A stretch of 64,000 bases of DNA from Fibrobacter sp. UWH6. GTDB taxonomy: Bacteria > Fibrobacterota > Fibrobacteria > Fibrobacterales > Fibrobacteraceae. The stretch covers positions 372,001 to 436,000 of the forward strand of contig NZ_FRAX01000001.1 of NCBI RefSeq assembly GCF_900142465.1, given 5' to 3'. Below are positions 32,599 through 39,503 of this stretch, one piece after another. Below the pieces are notes generated by a model that did no database searches, was not told the origin of the DNA, and was given only the letters and a program-made list of their open reading frames with translations. Within the stretch, counting starts at the first letter, position 1; every line of letters begins with the position of its first letter. The translations under genes and the position numbers were made by a program.

Positions 32599-33819
32599 TT
32601 GGATTTCTGTTAGGGCGTCTTCTATGTCTACCAGCTCCGGGATGGGGTTCTTTTCGCTTTGCTTTGCCCCTAGCTTGATGAGTTTTCCGCATGTGGTAAG
32701 AACGCTCTGACCTGTTGGAGCCAGCTTCTTTTCGCCATCATCAAATGCCTTTTGTGCATTAGCCAATGCGCTTCCCAGGGCTTGGTATTTTTTCATGAAC
32801 TGACCTACGCGATCGATCATTTCGTTGGCTAGTTCGTAGACCTTTTCGTGATTCTGAGCCTGGGCGATTTGAGTCCAGGTCAGGTCAATGATACGGAGGG
32901 CGGCGTAGAGAGTCTGTTCGTCAACGATGTAGACCCGCTTGGCCATGGCTTCGCTCCAGAGGGTGGGGGAGGCGTTCAATGCGGTCCACAGGGCTGCGGA
33001 ATGAGGGACAAACATGATGACATAGTCCATTTTTACCTTGGGCGGTTTGACGTAGGAGGAATAATCCTTCTTGGCCAATTCGTCTACATGTTTCTTGAGG
33101 CTTGCGATGTGGGCTGTAAGGGCTGCGTTGCGCTCATCATCGGTTTCTGCGTTGACGTAATTCATGAAGGCGGTCATGGAAACCTTGGAGTCGATAATGA
33201 CGTCTCGCTTGTGATCGAGATGGAGGATGACATCGGGGCGTAAACTGCGGCCATCTTCAGTCTTGATGAGATTACCCTGGGCGTCGCGGAGGGTTTCCTG
33301 TGTGTCGTAATGGGCACCCTGTCCATCCAGAAGATTGCTGAGGACGGTTTCGCCCCAGTCGCCCTGAATCTTGGAATCGTGCTTGAAAACCCGGCTCAGT
33401 TCTTCGGCGCTTGCCTTTGCAGATTCGCTCATTTTTATGGCGTTCTCGATTTGATTCTTTAGAATTCCTCCCAGCTGAAACTGTTCCCTGGCGGAATTAT
33501 TCATGGCCTGCTCCATCTTTTTGATGGATTCCTTGAGGGGGGAGACGATCTGTTCTATGCTTTGGCCGCTAGATTCTGAGAATTCCTTTTGGCGCTGTTT
33601 CAGCATTTCGTTGGTGGTGGATTTAAGCTGTTCCTGGACTTTGGCGATGGTTTCGTCGAATCGGATCTGCTGATCTTGAAGGGATTGCATTCTCAGCTGA
33701 TGGGCTGCTTCCAATTTGGTTTGCAGGACCGCCTGCTTACTTTTTGAAATCAAGATCCCGATGGTTATTCCCAGGAATACACCGATGATTAAGCCGATGA
33801 TGATTGCTGCAATTTCCAT
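32596..33819 (-). CDS. rmuC: DNA recombination protein RmuC
   Basis: A 407-residue protein with an N-terminal membrane helix (AAIIIGLIIGVFLGITIGILI), a coiled coil (about 30-125) and the RmuC domain with KIQGDWGETVLSNLLD and LRPDVILHLDHKRDVIIDSKVS, the latter holding the D...D-x-K residues of the PD-(D/E)xK nuclease-like fold. Known for limiting inversions at short inverted repeats. Intact and of usual length. Confidence 0.95.
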   Translation of the reverse strand: MEIAAIIIGLIIGVFLGITIGILISKSKQAVLQTKLEAAHQLRMQSLQDQQIRFDETIAKVQEQLKSTTNEMLKQRQKEFSESSGQSIEQIVSPLKESIKKMEQAMNNSAREQFQLGGILKNQIENAIKMSESAKASAEELSRVFKHDSKIQGDWGETVLSNLLDGQGAHYDTQETLRDAQGNLIKTEDGRSLRPDVILHLDHKRDVIIDSKVSMTAFMNYVNAETDDERNAALTAHIASLKKHVDELAKKDYSSYVKPPKVKMDYVIMFVPHSAALWTALNASPTLWSEAMAKRVYIVDEQTLYAALRIIDLTWTQIAQAQNHEKVYELANEMIDRVGQFMKKYQALGSALANAQKAFDDGEKKLAPTGQSVLTTCGKLIKLGAKQSEKNPIPELVDIEDALTEIQ

Positions 33820-33881
33820 AAAGACGATCCTCCTTGTAACGTTCTTTCAAAATCTAAATTTTCAAATTGACATTTTAGTGT

Positions 33882-33915
33882 CAAAAAAACTCCTGGATAA
33901 ATCCAGGAGTAAAAA
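33882..33915 (-). terminator. Terminator of the FISUMP lipoprotein gene
   Basis: ACTCCTGGAT-AA-ATCCAGGAGT hairpin; on the minus strand it is followed by seven T. It also separates rmuC. Confidence 0.92.
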
Positions 33916-33938
33916 TCGTTTCAGGAATTTCGTTAGGT

Positions 33939-34871
33939 TTAATCCTTGATGCAACGGAGGCTTGCGCCGTGTTCGGGGTTGAACTTTTCGAACTTGGCGG
34001 TATCCTTGTCGTGGAAGAGAACCACCACTTCGCCGTTAGAAACCCAGAAGTAAGCCTTTTGACCGGCTCCTTCGAACTTGCGATCCTTCATGGGAACGTC
34101 GCTCTTGGCGAAATGTCCGCCACCAGCCTTGGCGCCGAATCCCAGCTCGTCCTTGCCGTTGCCGTAGATGCCGGTACCCTTCAGCGGATCCCAGCCGTAG
34201 CCAGCCTTAAGGGCGGTGCCAACCTTGCTGCCGGTGCCGGCGTAGGTCAACAGGATGTTCCATTCTTCCTTGGTGGGGAGGTGGAAGCCATCAAGGCATG
34301 CCTTCTTGGCGTTTTCGAAATTGTAGAGGCGGCCCCAATGATTGCACTGGGCGCAGACGGAACCGCTGGCTGTTGCGTAGTTCATGTTTTCGGCAACCCA
34401 GAGCTGAGAACCGATGCGAATCCATTCGTAGGCGTAACCATCACGAGGGTCCTTATAGCTTCCGCTTGTGAGAGGTTCGCCTTTTTCGTTAAAGTATTCC
34501 CCGAATGCAACTTGCTTATTTTGTTTGTATTCGGCCTTGGACGATACGTTTCCGTTCTTGTGGTAACGTACAACCATACCATCGATATAGCCGTCTTCGT
34601 AGTTGTATTCGGCCTGCAGGGAGCCGTCGTCGTAGTATTCCTTTGAAATGCCCTGCTTGCGGTCGTTGACGTAACTGACTTCGCGCTTGAGGTTGCCGTT
34701 CTCGTAGAATTCTCTTTCTGGTCCCTGCTTTTTGTCGTTGACGTAGGTGGTTTCGGTGCGAACCTTACCGCTAGGATATTTCTCTACGCGGATGTCGTCA
34801 CCACATGCTGTAAGGCCAATGGAAAAGAGTGCCGAAGCGATTGCAACGCAAGCGATTCTCTTGATGTTCAT
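33939..34871 (-). CDS. FISUMP-domain lipoprotein with MORN/YwqK-type repeats
   Basis: A 310-residue lipoprotein: signal with lipobox LTAC (about residue 23), then about five YwqK/MORN-type repeats of the form EFYENGNLKREVSYVNDRKQG (about 30-125; e.g. EYYDDGSLQAEYNY), then the Fibrobacter succinogenes major paralogous domain (about 145-310). The domain is recognised by WVAENMNYAT, WGRLYNFENAKKAC, GFHLPTKEEW and the C-terminal ASLRCIKD. Function of the domain is unknown; it is widespread in exported Fibrobacter proteins. Combination with MORN-type repeats suggests a surface protein with a beta-hairpin stalk. Followed by its own terminator. Confidence 0.88.
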   Translation of the reverse strand: MNIKRIACVAIASALFSIGLTACGDDIRVEKYPSGKVRTETTYVNDKKQGPEREFYENGNLKREVSYVNDRKQGISKEYYDDGSLQAEYNYEDGYIDGMVVRYHKNGNVSSKAEYKQNKQVAFGEYFNEKGEPLTSGSYKDPRDGYAYEWIRIGSQLWVAENMNYATASGSVCAQCNHWGRLYNFENAKKACLDGFHLPTKEEWNILLTYAGTGSKVGTALKAGYGWDPLKGTGIYGNGKDELGFGAKAGGGHFAKSDVPMKDRKFEGAGQKAYFWVSNGEVVVLFHDKDTAKFEKFNPEHGASLRCIKD

Positions 34872-34923
34872 TCTAACTCCCTTTTTTTTGTTTGATTTTT
34901 ACTTGTCTCGATTTTTCTCTTTC

Positions 34924-36036
34924 TTAAAATGAAATTTTTCCGGCGGTGGCCAACAGGCCAATCATGTAGAGCATGCCGTCGTAGTAACGCCAAAATCTAA
35001 AGGGGACGGACAGGGCTGCCAAGTCTTTTACAAAGGGCTTGATCAGGGAATCGCCGGAATTGAGAACTTGAGTGGCGGCCGCATTCATGGCAATTAGACC
35101 TGGGGTGGCAGGGCGACCGCGACGAGGGTAGTCTCCGCCGTCGACTGCGTAGTCGGACAGGTAAGGTCTCCTGCTTTCGAAGTAGAACAGCTGGCGTTCG
35201 CAAATGTCCTTTTCGCTTGGATCGCCATTGAACAGCGCATAGTCTAAGCTCAAATTCAACGCCGCACGCCAGGCGTCGCCGCTGTAGCAGTTGGCTTCGG
35301 TATGCCAGGGCTTGGATACCGGTGTTCCGTCGTATTCGGTGTAGTCTGCATAGAGGCCTGTTTCAAAGTGGGCGGCCTTCTTGAGGAACTGTCGGCTGTT
35401 TTCAGCGATGGTCAGCCAGGTGTCGTCGCCAGAGGCCTCGGCAAAAGCCTGGTAGAAAGCGGGGGCGTGGTAGCTGGGATTGGTAAAGTCGTTTCCGTCT
35501 ACCGGAGAGAAGCGAATCATCTTCTGGTTCGGGTCGATGATGGGGCCCACGTTTTCGCAATGGGGTTTGTGAATGAGCCAGTTGATCAAGTCGACGGCTT
35601 CATCCTTAAGGTCGGGGCGTCCGAATTTTTCGGCGGCGATCAAAAGTGAAATGGCGAAATACTGTTCAGCGCTGGGGGAGGAACCGGGGTCGATCATGCC
35701 GAAGTTCATGGTGGACAGCTGCCATGAGAAATAACCGACGTGGGGACCGCTGTTGTTTCGGACGTAACGTTTGGTGAAGTTCCACAGTTTGTCGAACTGT
35801 TTTTCGTGACCGGTGAGTGCGGCAATGAACATGCCGTAACCCATACCTTCGGAGCGGATATCGTCGTGTCCGATGTCGATGATGTAACTCATGTCGTCGG
35901 AAGCGTCGAAGCAGATTCGTTCGTCAATGGGATCGCCTTCAAAGAGCTTGCTATAGGCATTCTGTATAAGCTGCCTTGCAAAGTTTGGGCCGTAGCCTGC
36001 CTCTACAAACATGTCTCTAGGTTTATTACGTTCCAT
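34924..36036 (-). CDS. GH8 family enzyme, probable reducing-end xylose-releasing exo-oligoxylanase
   Basis: A 370-residue alpha6/alpha6-barrel glycosidase without a signal peptide. The GH8 general acid is in DDIRSEGMGYGMF (E of SEGM), and the base region reads YSGDAWRAALN. N-terminal KPRDMFVEAGY and DIGHDDIRSEG resemble Rex enzymes, which trim xylose from the reducing end of xylooligosaccharides. Cytoplasmic location would suit breakdown of imported oligosaccharides. Exact substrate is inferred; other GH8 enzymes act on cellulose, chitosan or lichenan. Confidence 0.88.
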   Translation of the reverse strand: MERNKPRDMFVEAGYGPNFARQLIQNAYSKLFEGDPIDERICFDASDDMSYIIDIGHDDIRSEGMGYGMFIAALTGHEKQFDKLWNFTKRYVRNNSGPHVGYFSWQLSTMNFGMIDPGSSPSAEQYFAISLLIAAEKFGRPDLKDEAVDLINWLIHKPHCENVGPIIDPNQKMIRFSPVDGNDFTNPSYHAPAFYQAFAEASGDDTWLTIAENSRQFLKKAAHFETGLYADYTEYDGTPVSKPWHTEANCYSGDAWRAALNLSLDYALFNGDPSEKDICERQLFYFESRRPYLSDYAVDGGDYPRRGRPATPGLIAMNAAATQVLNSGDSLIKPFVKDLAALSVPFRFWRYYDGMLYMIGLLATAGKISF

Positions 36037-36112
36037 CGTCCTATCCTACTGAAGTAAAACAAAAACTTTATTTCAAAATAAATAAATTATGGATAGAAAA
36101 ATGAGAGGTATT

Positions 36113-36976
36113 ATGTCTGATGTATTGATTTTGGGTTATGGCCCGGCTGGTGTGTCCGCTTCCCTGTATGCCCTGCGTGCAGGTCTGGATGTTCAACTGG
36201 TGGGTAAGGATAGTGGGGCCCTTGGAAAGGCTCATTTGATACAAAATTATTACGGTTTGGAGAAACCTCTGACCGGTGAAGAATTGCTCCAGGTTGGTAA
36301 AAAACAGGCGCTGGATCTGGGTGCCAAAATTGCCGAAGATGAAGTGACCGACCTGATGTTCAACGGTTCCGAATTTGTGGCCACGGGCTTGAACGGCGAG
36401 TATCGCGGAAAGGTCTGTATCATGGCCACAGGCGCTGCCCGCAAGAAACAGCCCCTGCCGGGAATGGCCGAAATGGAAGGCCATGGCGTAAGCTATTGCG
36501 CAGTGTGCGATGCCTTTTTCTACAGACAGAAAAACGTGGCTGTCATGGGAAGCGGCGAGTATGCCCTGCACGAAACCATGGAACTTTTGAACGTGGTGAA
36601 TTCCGTGACCCTTCTGACCAATGGGGTTCCCCTGACGGCAAACTTCCCTGAAAATGTGAAGGTGGTTGACCGCAAATTGAAAGGTCTAACTGGAGAAGGT
36701 TCCTTTAAGGGTGTCGTTTTTGACGATGACTCCACCGCTGAATTTGACGGCTTGTTCGTTGCGCTGGGAAGTGCCAATGCGACGGATCTGGCTTTGAAGG
36801 CTGGCGCCGCTTTTGACCAGGGCAAGCTTGTGCTGGACGAAGATCTGCAGACCACGATTCCTGGGCTTTATGCGGCTGGCGATTGCACCGGCGGCATCTT
36901 GCAGGTTTCTGTGGCTGTGGGCGAAGGCGCTCGCGCTGCAATGGCTGCTATCAAGTACCTTAGGGAAAACCGCTAG
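36113..36976 (+). CDS. Thioredoxin reductase-like FAD/NAD(P) flavoprotein
   Basis: A 287-residue protein with an N-terminal FAD-binding ILGYGPAGVSASLYAL, the redox-active CAVC pair (SYCAVCDAFFY, about 126-133), an NAD(P)-binding VAVMGSGEYALHETM and the C-terminal LYAAGDCTGG FAD motif. Low-molecular-weight thioredoxin reductases have this layout. The ATG at 36113 is preferred because GAGAGG lies directly upstream; ATGs at 36089 and 36101 are alternatives. The radical SAM gene starts 10 bp after its stop, so a redox partnership is possible. Confidence 0.88.
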   Translation: MSDVLILGYGPAGVSASLYALRAGLDVQLVGKDSGALGKAHLIQNYYGLEKPLTGEELLQVGKKQALDLGAKIAEDEVTDLMFNGSEFVATGLNGEYRGKVCIMATGAARKKQPLPGMAEMEGHGVSYCAVCDAFFYRQKNVAVMGSGEYALHETMELLNVVNSVTLLTNGVPLTANFPENVKVVDRKLKGLTGEGSFKGVVFDDDSTAEFDGLFVALGSANATDLALKAGAAFDQGKLVLDEDLQTTIPGLYAAGDCTGGILQVSVAVGEGARAAMAAIKYLRENR

Positions 36977-36985
36977 GATTCAGCC

Positions 36986-37867
36986 TTGGTTGCCGTTCGT
37001 CGCATAACCCTGCTGACTAATCCGGACGTCTGCAATTTGCGCTGCCCCCTGTGTTTCCTGTATCAGCGGAGGGCGACCTTCGGTGAAATTTCTGGAATTA
37101 CCGGGGAGATGCCTTTTGACGTGGCCAAGGCGGCCATTGAAAAATATGGGTTGACGCAGGATGAAAACGGCAAACGGATTTTACGAGAAGTAATTCCCAG
37201 CACCATGGGCGAGCCCTTGCTTTATTCCCGCTTTGAGGACCTGCTGGAATTGTGCGGTTCCCTGGGGGTGCCCATGAACTTGACCACAAACGGGACCTTT
37301 CCTGGAATGTGGAATGAAAACGCCAACATGATCCGCTTGCTGCAGGGTTGCAGCGATATCAAGGTTAGCAGTCTTGCTTCGGAATGCTTTGATGGCTGGA
37401 AGCGGAATGTGGAACGTCTGTTGAAAATTCGGCAGGGCTTGCCTAAGGCGGCCTCCGTTTCGATTCAGGTGACGTTACATCGAAAAAATCTGATGATGAT
37501 TCCCGAATTGATTGCCTGGGCGACCGTTATTGGCGTTGAACGGATCAAGTGGAATATGGTGGTTTTCCTGAGTGAGGCCGATGTTCGGTTGCGGCGTGAA
37601 TTTGAGCTGGACCGGAGTGTAGGCGAACTGCGGGAATACATTTTAAATTGCTGCAGAATGTGCGGGAGTTCGCTGAGAAACGAGGGTAGTGTATTTGCCT
37701 TGACCTCTGGCGAGAACGCCCGCGGATATTCTCTTGAGGCGGGAACTTGCCCCTTTGCAGAAGAATTGTGGGTTTTGACCGACGGCTCGGAACAGCATTG
37801 CCCCAATCCTGAAAGACGTTTTGGAAATAAGGAAGCGCCGGAAGCCAGGTGCTGTTTTATTAGGTAA
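36986..37867 (+). CDS. Radical SAM protein
   Basis: A 293-residue protein with the CxxxCxxC cluster motif CNLRCPLC (about residue 16) binding a 4Fe-4S cluster and SAM. GEPLLY and LTTNGTF are typical of the radical SAM barrel. Five more cysteines near the C-terminus (CCRMC, GTCPF, HCPNP, CC) suggest one auxiliary cluster, as in shortened SPASM proteins. A TTG start at 36986 is used. Substrate unknown. It directly follows a thioredoxin reductase-like gene. Confidence 0.85.
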   Translation: MVAVRRITLLTNPDVCNLRCPLCFLYQRRATFGEISGITGEMPFDVAKAAIEKYGLTQDENGKRILREVIPSTMGEPLLYSRFEDLLELCGSLGVPMNLTTNGTFPGMWNENANMIRLLQGCSDIKVSSLASECFDGWKRNVERLLKIRQGLPKAASVSIQVTLHRKNLMMIPELIAWATVIGVERIKWNMVVFLSEADVRLRREFELDRSVGELREYILNCCRMCGSSLRNEGSVFALTSGENARGYSLEAGTCPFAEELWVLTDGSEQHCPNPERRFGNKEAPEARCCFIR

Positions 37868-37906
37868 ATTTGAGGGACTTGAAAGTCTAATTTTTTAAGG
37901 TTCAGT

Positions 37907-38512
37907 ATGAAATTTCGTGGATTTGTCGTAGGCGTGATTTGCCTTATGCTTGTGGGAACATCTTTTGCCGCTCCAAAGGCAAAGAAAAATGAAATCAAGG
38001 ATAAGCGGGATAAGCAGAGCTACCGCACCATTACGGTGGATAACCGCGTATGGATGGCCGACAACCTGAATTTTAAGACCGAGGGCAGTTTCTGCTACAA
38101 GGATGAAGAAGATCAGTGCATGGCTTATGGACGCTTGTATACTTGGGAGGCTGCTCAGAAGGCCTGCCCCGCAGGCTTCCGTCTGCCAACTCATGAAGAT
38201 TTTGAAAGCTTGTGGACTGCGGCCGGTGCCGACTTTAACGCAGGCTACCTGCTAAAGACGGATTACGGCTGGAATGGCGATACCAATGGGAACGATACTC
38301 TAAAGTTTAGTGCCATGCCGGCGGGGAATCGTTTTGACGATGAGACTTATGGCAATATGATGAAGTTTGCCTTTTTCTGGAGCAGCGACGATAAGCTGGA
38401 AGGGATTGCTCCGGGGAGTGCCCGTGTGTGGTATCTGACCAGCAAGAGCATGGCCTTTGGGTATATGAGCAAACCCAAGGAATTCGGATTTTCGGTGAGA
38501 TGCGTGAAGTAG
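37907..38512 (+). CDS. Short exported FISUMP-domain protein
   Basis: A 201-residue protein with a signal peptide (VVGVICLMLVGTSFA) and one FISUMP domain: RVWMADNLNF, YGRLYTWEAAQKAC, GFRLPTHEDF, FFWSS and the C-terminal FGFSVRCVK. No lipobox and no MORN-type repeats, so it is a simpler paralogue of the protein at 33939-34871. Function unknown; located in periplasm or on the surface. Confidence 0.88.
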   Translation: MKFRGFVVGVICLMLVGTSFAAPKAKKNEIKDKRDKQSYRTITVDNRVWMADNLNFKTEGSFCYKDEEDQCMAYGRLYTWEAAQKACPAGFRLPTHEDFESLWTAAGADFNAGYLLKTDYGWNGDTNGNDTLKFSAMPAGNRFDDETYGNMMKFAFFWSSDDKLEGIAPGSARVWYLTSKSMAFGYMSKPKEFGFSVRCVK

Positions 38513-38542
38513 GGGTGGACTGCTAACTGAACGGCGCGAGAT

Positions 38543-38645
38543 GAGGCTACTTCGTAGCCTCTGACGCTTCACCTCGGTCATAAAAACGAGCAAGTTCGTT
38601 TTTGCGACACTCGGTTCGCTTGCAGTCGAACTCACTTCGTGAGTC
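38543..38645. repeat. Chain of hairpins with ACTTCGT-type loops downstream of tRNA-Pro
   Basis: GAGGCTAC-TTC-GTAGCCTC (38543-38561), the dispersed hairpin repeat at 38570-38615, and ACTCACTTCGTGAGT (38631-38645) follow one another. No gene is visible in 38513-38680. Confidence 0.7.
38570..38615 (-). repeat. Dispersed hairpin repeat, copy 2
   Basis: Minus strand: AACCGAGTGTCGC, a stem AAAAACGA/TCGTTTTT, then ATGACCGAGGTG. The flanks match copy 1 (11526-11568) at 24 of 25 positions, while the stem bases differ but still pair. Confidence 0.65.
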
Positions 38646-38680
38646 CTCCTGCATCTCGCTATCCTGCGGTATAAAACGAA

Positions 38681-38708
38681 AAAAGACCACTCTTTGAGTG
38701 GTCTTCTT
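38681..38708 (-). terminator. Terminator of tRNA-Pro
   Basis: GACCACTC-TTT-GAGTGGTC hairpin; T-run on the minus strand behind the tRNA. Confidence 0.88.
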
Positions 38709-38716
38709 CGTTCTAG

Positions 38717-38790
38717 TCGGAATAGCGAGATTCGAACTCACGACCTCTTGCTCCCGAAGCAAGCGCTCTACCAGACTGAGCTATATTCCG
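38717..38790 (-). tRNA. tRNA-Pro (anticodon CGG)
   Basis: Minus strand, 74 nt: acceptor CGGAATA/TATTCCG, D-arm AGCTCAGTCTGGTAGAGC, anticodon stem CTTGC/GCAAG with loop TTCGGGA (anticodon CGG), T-arm GTTCGAATC, discriminator A. CCA not encoded. Confidence 0.96.
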
Positions 38791-38852
38791 TTTTGGTGAG
38801 ACCAAATATAGAATGTGTCAGGAACTTTTTAAAGGGGTTTAGGGTAAAAAAA

Positions 38853-39326
38853 TCATTTTTTTGCCCTGGGCTTGCCTTTTGAGTTGAGTTTTGGGGTGGG
38901 TTTGCCTAGTTTTATGATGCTGGAACCGGCGTTGTCGGGTTCTACCTTGTAGAGGGTAATGCGGTTGCTCCATTCGGAACGGGCCTTGCGGTCGATAATA
39001 TGCTTGACGTTGCCGTATTCGGGGTTTCCGCCGCCGTGGATGACTCGGAGGACGCTGAGACCGGCAATGAGCAGGTCATCGATGCGGCGCTCTACGGCTG
39101 CTGCTGCTTCGTCGGAGGTCATTCCGTGGAGGTCGATTTCGTCTTCGGGGACGGGAAGATCCCTGCTGGAGGGGCTGCGGCGCATTTTCTTGCCGCGGGG
39201 GCCGCGGGTCTGGGGGCGAGAGGCAAGCTCAGCTTCTTCTGCCTGCTGGCGAGCCTTGTCCTTGTCTTCCATGCGGTGGTTCATGATCCATTCTAGCTGA
39301 AACTTTTCATCTTCGTTCAGATCCAT
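38853..39326 (-). CDS. Smr domain protein
   Basis: A 157-residue cytoplasmic protein: a charged N-terminal helix (about 1-60) and an Smr domain with DEIDLHGMTSDEA (LDxHG-like) and VIHGGGNPEYG (HGxG), the nucleotide/nuclease signature of MutS2-type Smr domains. The basic C-terminal tail ends KGKPRAKK. The ATG at 39326 is used because GAAGGGA precedes it; TTG at 39356 is an alternative. Known Smr domains act as DNA or RNA endonucleases, often in ribosome rescue; its own target is unknown. Confidence 0.85.
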   Translation of the reverse strand: MDLNEDEKFQLEWIMNHRMEDKDKARQQAEEAELASRPQTRGPRGKKMRRSPSSRDLPVPEDEIDLHGMTSDEAAAAVERRIDDLLIAGLSVLRVIHGGGNPEYGNVKHIIDRKARSEWSNRITLYKVEPDNAGSSIIKLGKPTPKLNSKGKPRAKK

Positions 39327-39503
39327 AAGTGCGTCCCTTCTTTTTAGCGGCACCAAATGTAGAAAACAAACGTTTTTTTCCCAAATGTTTTTGGATGTTT
39401 TTATTCTAGTTAGCGTTTTTAAATTATACGTCCATCAAATAAATAAAGAAGACTGTTCTTATTACTTATATTTGAGGCGTTATTTTTTCATAGGAATCGG
39501 ATT

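Noticed and set aside
36705-36976. Small minus-strand frames over the flavoprotein gene
   Set aside because: Shadows of the coding strand with no ribosome binding sites.
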